64,000 nucleotides of DNA from Diploptera punctata (taxonomy: Eukaryota; Arthropoda; Insecta; Blattodea; Blaberidae). The notes under the pieces are model-generated. The model saw only the letters and a program-made list of their open reading frames with translations. It searched no databases and was not told the DNA's origin. Positions within the stretch are counted from its first letter, which is position 1. Each line of letters starts with the position of its first letter. Location of the stretch: NCBI GenBank assembly GCA_030220185.1, contig JASPKZ010010239.1, positions 1,878,001 through 1,942,000 of the forward strand, read 5' to 3'. Positions 41,830 through 52,447 of the stretch are shown here, piece by piece. Both the position numbers and the translations under genes were made by a program.

Positions 41830-42699
41830 TAGGGTGTTTCATAAAGGATGGCGCAAACTTAAATGGTTGAAAGTACACGATAATAGAAGCAACAATGTCC
41901 CAATAAACATGGGTCCGCAAACGAGCCGTTTGCGAGATAATAACGAATGTCATTGTTTGTAACATCGTACTAGGTGATTATCTCATTGGGCCACACATTC
42001 TTCCGCGAAAACTTAATGGACGGAGGTACCTTAGGTTTCTGCGGCGTCATCTTCCAGGATTGCTTGAGGATGTTTCCCTTCAGCAACGTCGGAGTTTGTG
42101 GTACATGCATGACGGAGCTCCAGCACATTTTGCTGCTGCTGTGAGACTGCATCTAGCGCGCAGATACGGCCAAAAATGGATACGTCGAGGCGGATCTGTA
42201 CCTTGGCCTCCAAGATCACCTGATCTAAATCCTTTGGATTGTTATGACTGGGGTCACCTCAAAAGCGAAGTGTACAGCACACCCGATAACACGATTGAAG
42301 AACTGGAACAGAGAGCTGTACATGCTTGTCAAAAATTCAGAAATGATCCAGGGGTTTTCGAAAGAATTCGACATTCATTGCAGAGACGAGCTCAGTATTG
42401 CATCCAGATGCAAGGAAGACACTTTAACATCTCCTTTAACAGGTAACCCATAAGTGAAGTGAACTGTGAAATGTGAACTAAATGAGATGAAAAATTAATA
42501 GTATAGTCTAAATTCAAATAAATTTCTACTAAGTTGGACGATGTTTACAATGAAGTCAGTGGCGGCTTGTAACCATACATTCGTAATTATCTCGCAAACG
42601 GCTCGTTTGCGGACCCATGTTTATTGGGACATGGTTGCTTCTATTATCGTGTACTTTCAACCATTTAAGTTTGCGCCATCCTTTATGAAACACCCTGTA
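41830..42699 (+). mobile_element. mariner-like (DD41D-type) element, internally deleted
   Basis: 870 bp with long inverted ends of about 115 bp: left gggtgtttcataaaggatgg, right ccatcctttatgaaacaccc, continuing inward to cgtttgcgagataa. It inserted at TA inside an AT run. Only the transposase C-terminal half lies between the ends. Intact ends mean it could be moved by an active relative. Confidence 0.9.
41970..42446 (+). pseudogene. Mariner-like transposase, C-terminal half
   Basis: An open frame from about 41970 (no initiator; ATG-like start at 42060) reads GDYLIGPHILPRKLNGRRYL, RSLWYMHDGAPAHFAAAV with the second catalytic Asp, GQKWIRRGGSVPWPPRSPDL and NPLDCYDWGHLK with the third. By my count 41 residues separate these two Asp, matching the DD41D group of the Tc1/mariner superfamily. 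The N-terminal DNA-binding domain and first Asp are deleted. Stop at 42444-42446. The C-terminal half has no stops. Confidence 0.85.
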
Positions 42700-42702
42700 A
42701 TT

Positions 42703-42736
<34 letters not shown>

Positions 42737-43037
42737 AAATAGAATGATTCTTTACAGTTTATTACTTCTTTGTATTTATTTTCATTTATAGTTCATTCAA
42801 TATGTTATTCCTTTGTACTCCTTCTTTCATTAGCCTTAATTTAAATTGTCCTTAATTTTATGGGATTAACAAAACATTATTTTTATGTTCAGTTTGACCA
42901 GATAATTTATTGTTTAGTATATAATATTATTATAATTTGTTGTATTTAAATTTCATTTTTGCCCTGGTGAGTGCACGAGAAGGCCACATGGTCTTAACTC
43001 CACCAGGTAAATAAATAAGTAAATAAATAAATAAATA

Positions 43038-44322
43038 ATTATAGATAAAATAACTTTTTGGTATATATAACATCAGAATCCTCCGTAATTTGCCTTTTTT
43101 GGTGCCTGTATACAATAAATTTTCAAATACTCTTTATATCGATATTTTAACCATCTTGAAAATAAAAGTATCTCCAGTATTTCTCGAATGTAAAAAAACT
43201 ACACGATCTTCGCATACGATCTATTGTTAGCGTTTGACAACGAATTGATCTGCATAATTTTATTTTTGGACATAAATTTGGTAAGAAAAGCGAAGTAGGA
43301 TGAGTGACGTAATTTATCGCTAAAATAAGATGAAGTTTTGAATGTGAATACTTAAAGAAAGACACTGATGAAAAATGTTTTAATAACACTTAAATATTTG
43401 ATAAGATGGGGCTGGAGCAGGTTCACTTAATAATTCATTCCGAGAAGATGAAGATACTCAAAACAACTGGTGTCATTCTTTTTTATATCCTTCTCAAAAT
43501 GAGATTTCTGATAGAACTGCTGCTGTATGCAAACTGACCAATCATGTCACGAGACGATGTACGGCTCATTACACCATTTCTGTACCTTCGTAGCTTACTT
43601 AATACTCAAACTATATTTTGTTCCTATTACTGTCAGAAATATAATGCTTATCAAATAGGAAACACTCAGTTAATTTGCATGTATTCTCATTAACTATCCT
43701 ATGGTAGACCATTTTCGTGTATACATTAAATTAATAATTTTGTCTATAATTTCATAATAGTATGCTCGTCCTCGAGTCTTTCTTCGTTGAATTCTTTATC
43801 AGTAGATTCAGAATGCCTGATTTTTGTCTGTTTCGAGGTCTTGCTTTCCAAATCCCGATTCTTAACAATCTGACTGGATTCTTTTATGTGGTGATAGTTC
43901 AAATAAGCCTACTTGGGTTTAACTACATTACCTACATTACCGCGATCTAGGTACAAATGAATGATCATTTCAAAATCTATTAGAAGTCATATCAAGTAAA
44001 ATTGCACAATAAACAAGAATGCGGACAAAATAGAAACAAGTGTCTTCTGGTGTAAATACTGAGTTTGAATTACTGTGCGTCCAAGTAGTTAGACGGACAG
44101 CGAGGAGGGCGTTACATGTTACGTATGTTTTAATGCTGATATACTCATTAGATCTTGTACCGTGTAGTTCTATAACTCACCTCTGCATTGTAAACGATTG
44201 GACGCCATTCCGATCTTTTTTAAATAAATGACCATTTCAGGATCCCATAAATGTAATATGTATTGCATTTGCACAAGACACTAGAATACAAAAACAAATA
44301 CTTCCATGTGTAACTCTTAGTA
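43038..44322. other. Unassigned DNA
   Basis: 1.3 kb, AT-rich. Frames at 43147-43389 (-), 43762-43950 (+) and 44040-44231 (+) show no motif. Confidence 0.4.
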
Positions 44323-44505
44323 TTATCGCCTCACTATTGTTGGTTGTCCAGCGGATCGTTTTGTTTCCTCACAGCTGTTATATATAATTAAATACAAAGA
44401 TGCAGACCACCGCCACTATAATAATTCCTCATGTTAATCATTGTCAAACACTGTCACGTGGCACCGCTTTTATGTATATGGACAATTATCATAGTGAGGC
44501 GATAA
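44323..44505. mobile_element. MITE with ~26-bp inverted ends
   Basis: Left ttatcgcctcactattgttg pairs with right caattatcatagtgaggcgataa. The interior matches the 26966-27145 copy. TA flanks both sides. The two copies differ by many substitutions, so the family is old. Confidence 0.85.
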
Positions 44506-44579
44506 TATATCTAGACGCGAAGTTAGCAAATTTATTTTGTATTGACTTTTTTTAAATTATTTTTCACGGAGAGTATTTA

Positions 44580-44968
44580 ATATTATAATTACAAAAAAAT
44601 AAACATGATCTCAGTCAAAACATAAATTTATTGTGTCGACGTTTCAATCTCCTGTTGTGAGATTATTTTCAAGACATGGTTGCTTATAAATTTATTGTAC
44701 ATAGTTACCATCACCAAGGCAATTAATTTTTTATATGAATATATGTATACAAATTTAAATATATAAATTTAAAATTTCAATTTATAATTAAAAATATTTT
44801 AGCAAGGAATCATATGTTCCACACCATTCATTTAAATCTTTTTGTTTATTTAATGCTTTATTTTGTTCTTTTTTTATATAGGCCATTTCTGCTATTACTC
44901 TTTTCTGTTAATTATTTTCTTTGTTTAAAATTTTTATGGCATTCCATTTAATTTTATGATTTTGATTA
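44580..44968 (-). mobile_element. Penelope-like element 3' end, left arm of an inverted pair
   Basis: On minus the start (near the centre) encodes VISEHIINQNHKIKW, AIKILNKENN, one stop, then RVIAEMAYIKKEQNKALNKQ and a stop. The SEH...H.I.W...IL..E....KR...E...IKKE pattern matches the end of the GIY-YIG endonuclease of Penelope-like retroelements. The trailing region has gagattgaaacgtcgacaca-type sequence (acgtttcaatctcctg on plus). 5'-truncated. Nearly the whole arm pairs with 44995-45358. Confidence 0.8.
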
Positions 44969-44994
44969 ATTATGTGTTCACTGATTACTGAAAG

Positions 44995-45358
44995 TAATCA
45001 AAATCATAAAATGAAATGGAATGACATAAACATTTTACAAAGAAAATAATTATCAAAAAAGATTAATAGCAGAAATGGCCTATATAAAAAAGAACAAAAT
45101 AAAGCTTTAAATAAACAAAAATATTTAAATGAATGTGTGGAACATATGATTCCTTGCTAAAATATTTTTAACTATAAATTGAAATTTTAAATTTATACAT
45201 TTAAATTTGTATAGATATTGTCTTGGTGATGGTAACTATGTACAATAAATTATAAACAACCGTGTCTTGAAAATAATCTCACAACAGGAGATTGAAACGT
45301 CGACACAATAAATTTATGTTTTGACTAAGATAATGTCTATTTTTTTGTAATTATATTA
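44995..45358 (+). mobile_element. Penelope-like element 3' end, right arm of an inverted pair
   Basis: The mirror image of the left arm, in head-to-head orientation with a 26-nt spacer (44969-44994). The frame carries NQNHKMKWNDINILQRK, a stop, then frameshifts, and KKEQNKALNKQ. It lacks ~20 bp present in the left arm near 44729-44750. Similarity between arms is high (~90% by eye) but both carry separate mutations, so the pair is not brand new. Confidence 0.8.
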
Positions 45359-45444
45359 TTTTGTATTCTTGGGTATTTCCTTCATACCAAAAATAGGCTA
45401 TTTATTGGCTACATTGTTGAGTTTAGAATGTAATGTATTCTAAC

Positions 45445-46010
45445 TAATTAACTAACTAACTGGCACTATCGAACCCGTAGGTTCATGACAGCGCGGGAAT
45501 AAGCTCTCCATACATCCCTATCCTGAGCTAATGTTTTCCAATCATTCCCTATATAATCTACGTCCCTCAAATCATAGTTAATGTTGTTCTCCCACCTCAT
45601 TCTTGGTTACCACCTGGGCCTTTTCCCTCTGATTTTCCTACAAGAAGCTTCAATGTCTTTCATTTCCCATTCGAGCCACATGTCCTGCCCATCACGGTCT
45701 ACGAGACTTAACTGTTCTTATTATATCTTATCAATGTCCATTAGGGAGAACCTTTCTTCTTCTTCTTCTTCTTCTTATTATTATTATTATTATTATTATA
45801 TCTGATTTCCTATAAAGACCATGTAGTTCACTGTTATGTAGTCTTTTCCATTCACCTGTCTGCTCATCTGTCTTTCGTCCAAAAATGTTCCTAAGAACCT
45901 TATTCTCAAATATTCTTAATCTTCTTTCCCCCCTTAAAGTAGGAGTCCATGTTTCGCTTCCATATAATATAACTGGTAGAGTAATAGTTTTATATATTTT
46001 CAGTTTAAAT
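45445..46010 (-). mobile_element. RTE-A LINE, 5'-truncated, with a small insert
   Basis: On minus from the KLKIYKTI region to the C-terminus and a GTTA-type tail (45445-45462). It lacks a stretch near 45640-45670. A 64-bp insert (45729-45792) splits the copy with a short duplication of ttattatatct. GND precedes a GTTA tail, an exception to the usual pairing. Confidence 0.85.
45729..45792. mobile_element. Small insert with TTC/ATT repeats
   Basis: Starts tatcaatgtccattagggag and passes into TTC then ATT repeats; ttattatatct lies on both sides. Probably the extreme end of a retroposon with a repeat tail, orientation unclear. Confidence 0.5.
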
Positions 46011-46657
46011 TTATTGTACTTTCACTTTACTTAATTATATATTATTTAATTAATTTTAATTATGACTTACTCGTATATTTTGGAATAGTATTTTTTAACA
46101 TGTTTGTGTGTAAAGGTGTTATAGTTTCTATAATTCAAAGTTACGGTAATTTTTTAAAAATTGTTACAGAATTAAATGGCAATACATCATCTGCAAATAA
46201 TCTACAAGTTTTCACTTTCCTCCAAATATTGTATTAATCTATCAATGTGTAAATTAAACGATATTATGACAGATTTTATATCGTATTATTCAACAATCCA
46301 TTGAATTTGTTAAGATAGGATAGGTTTCGTAACACTGTAGTTGTTTAAAGAACGCTGCTGCAGTTTTCTTTAATTAGGCGAGCAGAGTCTCCCAGAGGTC
46401 GTTATATTTCACTAGTAATTAATCCAAGCGTTTCCTCGTGAATGTAAAATATATCGACACCGACTTTATTAAACTGCATCCTCTATACAGGCTACGTTTA
46501 TATAGCGGTATAAGATGCCGCACATATTCACCATTTATTCATTAACTTGTGGGATTTAATGTCAGTTTTTTATTTATATTTTACCAGGATTATATTCAAA
46601 AGCTTCTGCGAGGAACCATTGCAAATAAAATATGCCAAATACACATTCTCCTTGACT
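46011..46657. other. Unassigned DNA
   Basis: Nothing recognised. Confidence 0.4.
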
Positions 46658-47151
46658 ACTAACTAACTAACTCACTGACACTGTCGAACCCGTGGGTTCA
46701 TGGCCGCGCTGACATAAGCTCTCCGTATATCCCTATCCTGAGCTAATGTTTTCCAATCATCCCCTGTATGATCTACTTCCCTCAAATCATAGTTAATGTT
46801 ATTCTCCCACCTCATTCTTGGTCTACCAACTGGGCGTTTTCCCTCTGGTTTTCCAACAAGAAGCTTCCATGCACGTCTTTCATTCCCCATTCGTGTCAAA
46901 TGTCCTGCCCATCGCAGTCTACGAGACTAAACTGTTCTCATTATATCTGACTTCCTATAAAGACCATGTAATTTACTGTTATGCAGTCTTCTCCATTCAC
47001 CTGTCTGTTCATCTCTCTTTGGTCCAAATATTTTCCTAAGAACTTTATTCTCAAATACTCGTAATCTTCTTTCCTCCCTTAAAGTAAGAGTCCATGTATC
47101 GCATCCATGTAATATAACTGGTAGAATAATAGTTTTGTATATTTTCGGTTT

Positions 47152-47653
47152 GATGAGTAGTGTTGGCAACAACTAATGTGGGAGCTGTAACAAGGACAAC
47201 GGGAGGAAAATGAAGATAAACCGTGAGTAGAGAACAAATAGAGAGCTAAATTGTAACGCAGGTGATAGTACAAATTAATAGACACAACTGAAAGTGTAGG
47301 CAAAGTGCCATACGTCTAAATAGTAAAACCACAGACGACAAAAGAAGAAAGTGGGGTTAGTGAAGTGCTATAACGTTGAGTGCAGTGCAGGGTTACCAAC
47401 GGCGAAGTTGTAAACATCTATGCAAGCAGAGAGAAGGACTACAGGACAACTAGCGACATCTGTTAGCAACAAAGTGAACGGCAGAGGCGAGCAGCGCGCG
47501 ATCAGGCAGCAAGTACTACCATCAGCCGGAGACCGACAGAACTAAGAGAGCAGCAAACCAGAAATACGAAGGAATAATCAGCCGAATACCAGACCGTACC
47601 CATATCAGATCCCAAGGCGAGAGACCACCATAACACCGGAAAACAGATACACC
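47152..47653 (+). promoter_or_regulatory. 5' untranslated region of RTE-F (putative internal promoter)
   Basis: About 500 bp between the left target duplication and the ORF1 ATG at 47654, richer in G and A than the flanks. LINEs carry their promoter here; I see no specific element I can name. Confidence 0.5.
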
Positions 47654-48425
47654 ATGGCGGGTAATAAGTCAGGCCGGAAAAACAACACAAAGAACAATCA
47701 CTCAAACCGCACAAGCACAAGCGACGAGGAAGATTGCGCGGGAAACAGCGGAGGTATAAAAGGCATGTTTACAGACATACTAAACGAAATCAAAGAAATC
47801 AGAAGACAGAACGAGGATTTCAGAGAAGAGACTAAGAAAAACATCACAGATCTAAAGAACGAAATCAAGAATTTCGACAAGAAACTAGAAGAAAAATGCT
47901 GCTCACTAGAAGAAAAAATAATCAGCGGAGAAAGAAAACAGCACAAACGATTCGGTCAGACGAATAGAAGAGAGGCTAAAAACACTGGAAAACGCAGAGG
48001 AAAAGAGACAGCGCAGTGAAAAGAGAAACAATATAATTATAAAAAGCAAGGACTTTGACGAGGAAACAAACAACACAAAAGATGACAAAGTGAAAGCAAT
48101 ACTCAGAAAAATCGAATGCAAAGAAGACTATACCAGAGCAACATTCATAGGAAGAGACAAACTAGACAGGGGCCTCGTGAAAGTACAAATGAAGACAATG
48201 GAAGATAAAATCGCCGTCATGAAAAACAAAAGCAAATTAAAAGGACAAGACTGCTACATAGATTCTGATCTGACTAGACAGGAGAGAGAGATTCAACAAA
48301 CACTCAGACAACGTGCAAGAGAAGAGCGAGAGAAAGGCAACACCGTACAAGTTGGGTACCAAAAAATGTTGATAAACAATCAGTGGGTAAACTGGACTAC
48401 TCTCCTTCAACAGCAAGACACCTAA
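47654..48425 (+). pseudogene. RTE-F ORF1 (coiled-coil protein), one frameshift
   Basis: Starts MAGNKSGRKNNTKNNHSNRT, a basic Ser/Asn-rich N-terminus, then a heptad-rich stretch (EIKEIRRQNEDFREETKKNI, LKNEIKNFDKKLEEK) predicting a coiled coil of ~60 residues. A one-base shift near 47935 moves the frame: RIEERLKTLENAEEKRQR, then LDRGLVKVQMKTMEDKIAVM and LTRQEREIQQTLRQRAREER, stop at 48423-48425. LINE ORF1 proteins often trimerise by coiled coil and bind RNA; that role is inferred. About 256 codons if the shift is ignored. Confidence 0.8.
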
Positions 48426-49240
48426 AGCATACTATCTTACCACATGCCAGAACAAGAACAAGCAACGACCATGCAATTACAATATCAACATTGAATGTAC
48501 AAACACTTAGAACAAGCGAAAGAGAGGAAGAGTTAGATCATGCTTTAAAAGAAATAAAATTCGACGTATTAGGTCTTAGTGAAATTAGAAGAACTGGCGA
48601 AGCCATCATAGAAAAACAAAACGGAGACCTATTTTATTATATAGGCACAACTCCCGGACAAAGAGGAGTAGGCTTCATCATCAGAAAACAAGTCAAACAT
48701 ATGGTGCAAGAAATAGTAGGGGTGTCTGAAAGGATCGCAGTCTTAAAATTAGCAACTAGAGGCTCCACAATAACAATCATTCAGGTTTATGCCCCAACAG
48801 AAGCCTACAGCGATGAAACTATAGAACAATTCTACTGGAACCTGGGAACTACCATAGATCAGCACAAATCTACACTAAACCTAATCATAGGAGATTTCAA
48901 CAGCAAAGTGGGCCCACGCAGCCACGAGGATGAAGACCCAGTGGGAAGATATGGGTATGGGGCAAGAAATGAAAGAGGGGAAAAGCTCGTTCAATTCGCA
49001 CAAGAACATAAACTAAAGATAGCCAACACCTTTTTTAAGAAAATGCCTAGCTCAAAGTGGACTTGGCGCTCGCCAGACGGCAACACAAAGAACGAAATTG
49101 ACTACATCCTAAGCGATAACCAAAGAACCATAAGAGATATCCAAGTAGTAGCCAACCTGAAATTCAGTACAGACCACAGGATGGTGCGGGCAAAAAATGA
49201 AGATAGAAAGAAGAAGGAAGCATCCAGCAAAGCAACATAG
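48383..49240 (+). pseudogene. RTE-F ORF2, apurinic-type endonuclease domain
   Basis: The frame overlaps the end of ORF1 by 43 nt and has no ATG near its start (GTG at 48383), suggesting reinitiation or frameshifting. Visible motifs in order: TISTLNVQTLRT, DVLGLSEIRRTG (catalytic Glu), IIQVYAPTEAYSDE, LIIGDFNSKVG (GDFN), WRSPDGNTKNEIDYILS (IDYI) and FSTDHRMVRA (SDHR-type). All expected catalytic positions of the EEP family are present. It nicks target DNA for retrotransposition. A frame change near 49200 leads to the next segment. Confidence 0.9.
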
Positions 49241-49724
49241 ACAAAATATAGAAAACATAGACAGCAACAAATTCCAGCTACATATTCGCAACAGAATTGC
49301 AGAGTCCAACCCCAACCGAGAAGCAGGTGCTCAGGAACTGTACAACTCCCTGGAACAATGTATACTACAGGCGACCAAGGACTCCAGCAAAAATACGAAA
49401 GCTCAGAAAGAAGGCAAACTCAGTCAAGGAACCATTGCCTTAATCGAACGTCGATCGGAGATGCTACAAACCAGAGACGCTTCGGAGTCGAATAGAACCG
49501 AGTATGCCGCAATGGACAAACTGACGAAAAAGGAAATACGGAAAGATCTGCGAGAGTACCGCACAACCATAACTAGGCAAATAATAGAAACCTCCAAATC
49601 GATAAGGAAAGCAAAGAGGGAAAGAAATGGTGACAAACAATGGATGCTAGGAATTAAGAACCAAGCAGGAGGCCGCAAACACATTAAGAACAGATATAAT
49701 CCAGTCAGCCACAGATTTCTATAA
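49197..49724 (+). pseudogene. RTE-F ORF2, linker between endonuclease and RT
   Basis: Continues the polyprotein: NKFQLHIRNRIAESNPNREA, LYNSLEQCILQATKDSSKNT, LIERRSEMLQTRDASESNRT and RQIIETSKSIRKAKRERNG. Highly charged, as usual in this region of RTE proteins. A frameshift near 49675 switches to the RT frame. Confidence 0.8.
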
Positions 49725-51054
49725 ATCCCTATATACAAGCTCCCTAACAACCCAGGCAACAAATCACATAGGCATATTCGATGCTAAACTCGAAAACCAC
49801 GTCGACACCTTTCCCCCAGTACTGGCCAGCGAAATTAGAACTGCAATAGATGAAATGAAAAATGGCAAAAAACACCGGAGAGGAGGAATATACAACGAAT
49901 TGCTAAAACTGGCTTCAGATCAAATACTACCATCACTCACAAACATCTTTAACAAAATTCTGCAGACAGAAGAGATACCCGAGCAATGGAAATCAAGCAC
50001 AATCATTCTTCTCCACAAGAAAGGCACAAAAGATGACATGAATAATTACCGACCCATAAGCCTGATGTCCAATCTATACAAACTATTTTCAAAAGTGCTA
50101 ACAAGAAGACTAACAAAAGTCCTGGACGAAAACCAGCCAACAGAACAAGCCGGATTCCGCTCAGGCTTTAGTACAACAGACCATCTCCAAGCAATTAACC
50201 AAATAATAGAAAAGACAGTCGAATACCACCATACATTATATCTAGCATTCGTCGACTACAACAAGGCATTCGACTCAGTAGAACATTCAAGTGTCCTCCA
50301 GGCATTACACACACAAGGAATCGAACACAAGTACATCCGCGTTCTGGATAAGATCTACAGCCAAAGCTATGCCAAGGTGAAGACAGAAATTGTGGGACAA
50401 CCATTCAGTCTCAAAAGAGGAGTACGACAAGGCGACCCAATTTCTCCTAAACTTTTTACATGCGTGCTTGAAGACATATTTCGAAAACTAAACTGGAACA
50501 AGAAATACGGAGTAAATATAAACGGGAGCAGGCTATCCAACTTAAGATTTGCTGACGACGTGGTATTGTTCGCCAGATCCCCTAAACAACTCCAATCAAT
50601 GCTACAAGAGCTCTCAGAAACTAGCAAAATTGCAGGCCTTTCGATGAACAAAAGCAAGACACAAATTATGTCTAATGGTCCGGAAAACCCAATCAAAGTC
50701 GATGGAATGGATCTTCAATATGTAAGCGAGTACATATACTTAGGACAACTACTCTCCTTCCATCAGAAAGTAGAGAAGGAAATAAGCAGAAGAATAGCTC
50801 TCGCCTGGAAGGCGTTCTGGTCACTGAAATTTATACTGCTGGACAAGTCACTCAACCGGAAACTCAAAATGGAAACACTACAAACCTGTGTTCTTCCAAC
50901 ACTGTTATATGGCTGCCAAACTTGGAATCTTACTGCCAAACTGAAGTACACACTCCAAGTATGCCAAAGGAAAATGGAGAGGAAAATCTTAGGCATAACT
51001 CTGAAGGACAGAATCTCGAATACAACACTTCAAGCGATATCCTCAACAAACTGA
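49670..51054 (+). pseudogene. RTE-F ORF2, reverse transcriptase domain
   Basis: Open from about 49670 through 51052. Motifs: SATDFYKSLYTSS, GGIYNELLKLASDQILPSLT, PEQWKSSTIILLHKKGTKDD, NNYRPISLMSNLYKLFSKVL, TEQAGFRSGFSTTDHLQAIN, LAFVDYNKAFDSVEHSSVLQ (first catalytic Asp), RGVRQGDPISPKLFTCVLED, LRFADDVVLFARSP (FADD) and GLSMNKSKTQIMSN. All catalytic Asp are intact. Thumb/C-terminal part has LPTLLYGCQTWNLTAKLKYT. Lost frame at 51050. Confidence 0.92.
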
Positions 51055-51295
51055 TCCCGCACAACAAGCCATCAGGAAAAAATGGAAGTGGGGAGGCCAC
51101 GTCGCAAGAATACAGGACGACAGGTGGACAATAAAAACAACCATGTGGGACCCGTACACAGGCAAGAGACAGCGCGGAAGACCAAGACGACGATGGGCTG
51201 ACATCTTCAAAGAACGAGCAGGGGCGCAATGGTCCAGAGTCGCCAGATGCAGGAAAAGATGGAGAACGATGGAGAGCCAACTGTGTATTAACTAA
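51055..51295 (+). pseudogene. RTE-F ORF2, C-terminal segment
   Basis: After the shift, IRKKWKWGGHVARIQDDRWT, TTMWDPYTGKRQRGRPRRRW and RVARCRKRWRTMESQLC end at a stop, 51293-51295. GHVAR and GRPRRRW are shared with the other RTE-type families here and mark the polyprotein end. Confidence 0.85.
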
Positions 51296-51497
51296 TCACA
51301 GAACAGACAGTGTATACAAACCAAGTGCTACATCCAAGTCAACTTCTCACCACGGAGTAGCTCACCGGGTGACACTCTCAAATAGAGCTTAACCCCTGTA
51401 CAGGGAGGCCTTTGCCCTAAAGGGACATATCAGGCTTTATTTATTTATTTATTTATATATTATATTTTCGGTTTAACGTTCTTTGAAAGGAGTTGGG

Positions 51498-51868
51498 GGC
51501 ACAATGTCAGTGCCTATTATAACTTATGAATCCGAAACATGAACAGTGACAACACAACAATACAAGCTGCTGAAATGAGATTCCTCAGACCAATAGCAGG
51601 ATATCAAAGAACAGACATAACACAGAAATAAGAAAAACAACTAAAAGTAGAGGAATTAAAGACAACAATAGAGAAATACAGAACATACTGGAAAGAACAC
51701 TTGGCAAGGTTGACTGAATATAGAATACCAAAAACAAGATTCAACTATTCACCACGAGGAAGAAGATGTTTGGGAAGACCAAGGAAAAGATGGAAAGAGC
51801 AGCAATTTGGAGCCGGGACAGGCTAGTAAATAAGCCTAAACCGTGAAGAAGAAGAAGAAGAAGAAGAA
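51498..51868 (+). mobile_element. RTE-E LINE 3' end with 13-bp target-site duplication
   Basis: Exact repeats gaaaggagttggg at 51485-51497 and 51869-51881 frame a 5'-truncated RTE-E: ITYESET (equivalent of LLYGSETW), MRFLRPIAGYQRTDITQ, EHLARLTEYRIPKTRFNYSP, RGRRCLGRPRKRWKEQQFG, stops, then a GAA tail (51844-51868). Single-base changes break the frame. Confidence 0.92.
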
Positions 51869-52085
51869 GAAAGGAGTTGGGAAGTCAAGAGTCTCTGCAA
51901 TGCATAATAACACGCATTTCCAGAATTGAGCCTATGTTTAATTTCCTTGTACATCTCATTCCTGTTTGTGATTATTGTTCCTAGGTATTTGAATTCGGGC
52001 ACTCCTCAAAATTCCCACATTTGTCCATTTCAGCTGTCCATTTCCATTATATCATCTATTTCTATGTGTGATCTCTCGTTTACTA

Positions 52086-52447
52086 CATCATAGCAAGTTA
52101 TTAAATAGTTATTGATTATATAGAATGACACTAAGTCATTATAACATTTTAGATATGAAAAAGGAAGTCAAGGTGATCAACTTTCTGTTCTAGCGAAATG
52201 CAAACACATCGGCCTATTCCCCAATAGGATGTATCATAGCTTTCCGTATTAAGTATATATTTTCACACAAAATGATCTTTCAGTAAAGCCGATGTTGAAA
52301 TTGATCGCCAATGAATTGGTAACAAATTATACATTTCCTTTCCAGTGATTGTCTGGTATGTTAACACAATGTCAGGAGCATCCGGTTCCGCTATGAATAC
52401 CGGCAGAAAAGCTCTGTAGTAATAGGGACAATTAATCATTCTTCGTC
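52086..52447. other. Unassigned DNA
   Basis: Nothing recognised between the RTE-A 5' edge and the S5 SINE. Confidence 0.4.

Larger units (their letters stand above)
39556..43035 (+). pseudogene. CR1-like LINE split by a tRNA-like cassette and a mariner derivative
   Basis: The coding relic 39556-41345 includes VSLDPLNDYFTSTIF, DRINIILINKIIEVVLPTIT, VRPLPKKTPLTPNDFRPISI, GFRTGHSKNTALLN, LRDFSKAFDTVDLDVLLLKL (first Asp) and GVRQGSVLSPLFFSIYINDI. The YADD box is destroyed near 40510. Later comes RRFDHFTPSLEQLSWLRL. Its 3' untranslated part is separated by inserts at 41458-42740 and ends with a hairpin (aaggcc acat ggtctt, 42981-42996) and a TAAA tail (43010-43037). Multiple stops. Confidence 0.8.
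47152..51460 (+). mobile_element. RTE-F: full-length RTE-clade LINE with 14-bp target-site duplication
   Basis: 4.3 kb bounded by exact repeats tatattttcggttt at 47138-47151 and 51461-51474. Order: ~500-bp 5' untranslated region, ORF1, ORF2 with endonuclease and RT, 3' untranslated region, TTTA tail (51438-51457). The only LINE in the window with its 5' region. The endonuclease (LGLSEIRRTG) and RT (RRGVRQGDPISPKLFT, LRFADDVVLFA) fit the RTE clade. A handful of indels break the frames; most of the sequence is still readable, so the insertion is fairly recent. Confidence 0.9.
46658..52085 (-). mobile_element. RTE-A LINE interrupted by RTE-F and RTE-E
   Basis: Three pieces of one RTE-A copy, in order on minus: 51869-52085 (from the GQLMxNxG area to MQRLLTSQLL), 51475-51497 (SKN), and 46658-47151 (KLKIYKTI to MNPRVR and a GTTA tail at 46658-46672). 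RTE-F fills 47152-51460 and RTE-E fills 51498-51868, each with its own target duplication. Joined, the remaining RTE-A would be about 740 bp. The C-terminal frame 46672-46899 is still open. Confidence 0.9.

Noticed and set aside
46768..47039. Plus-strand open frames over RTE-A copies (also 12915, 28560-28781, 36476-36700)
   Set aside because: Opposite-strand shadows of the RTE-A coding region; the same shadow peptides recur at every copy.
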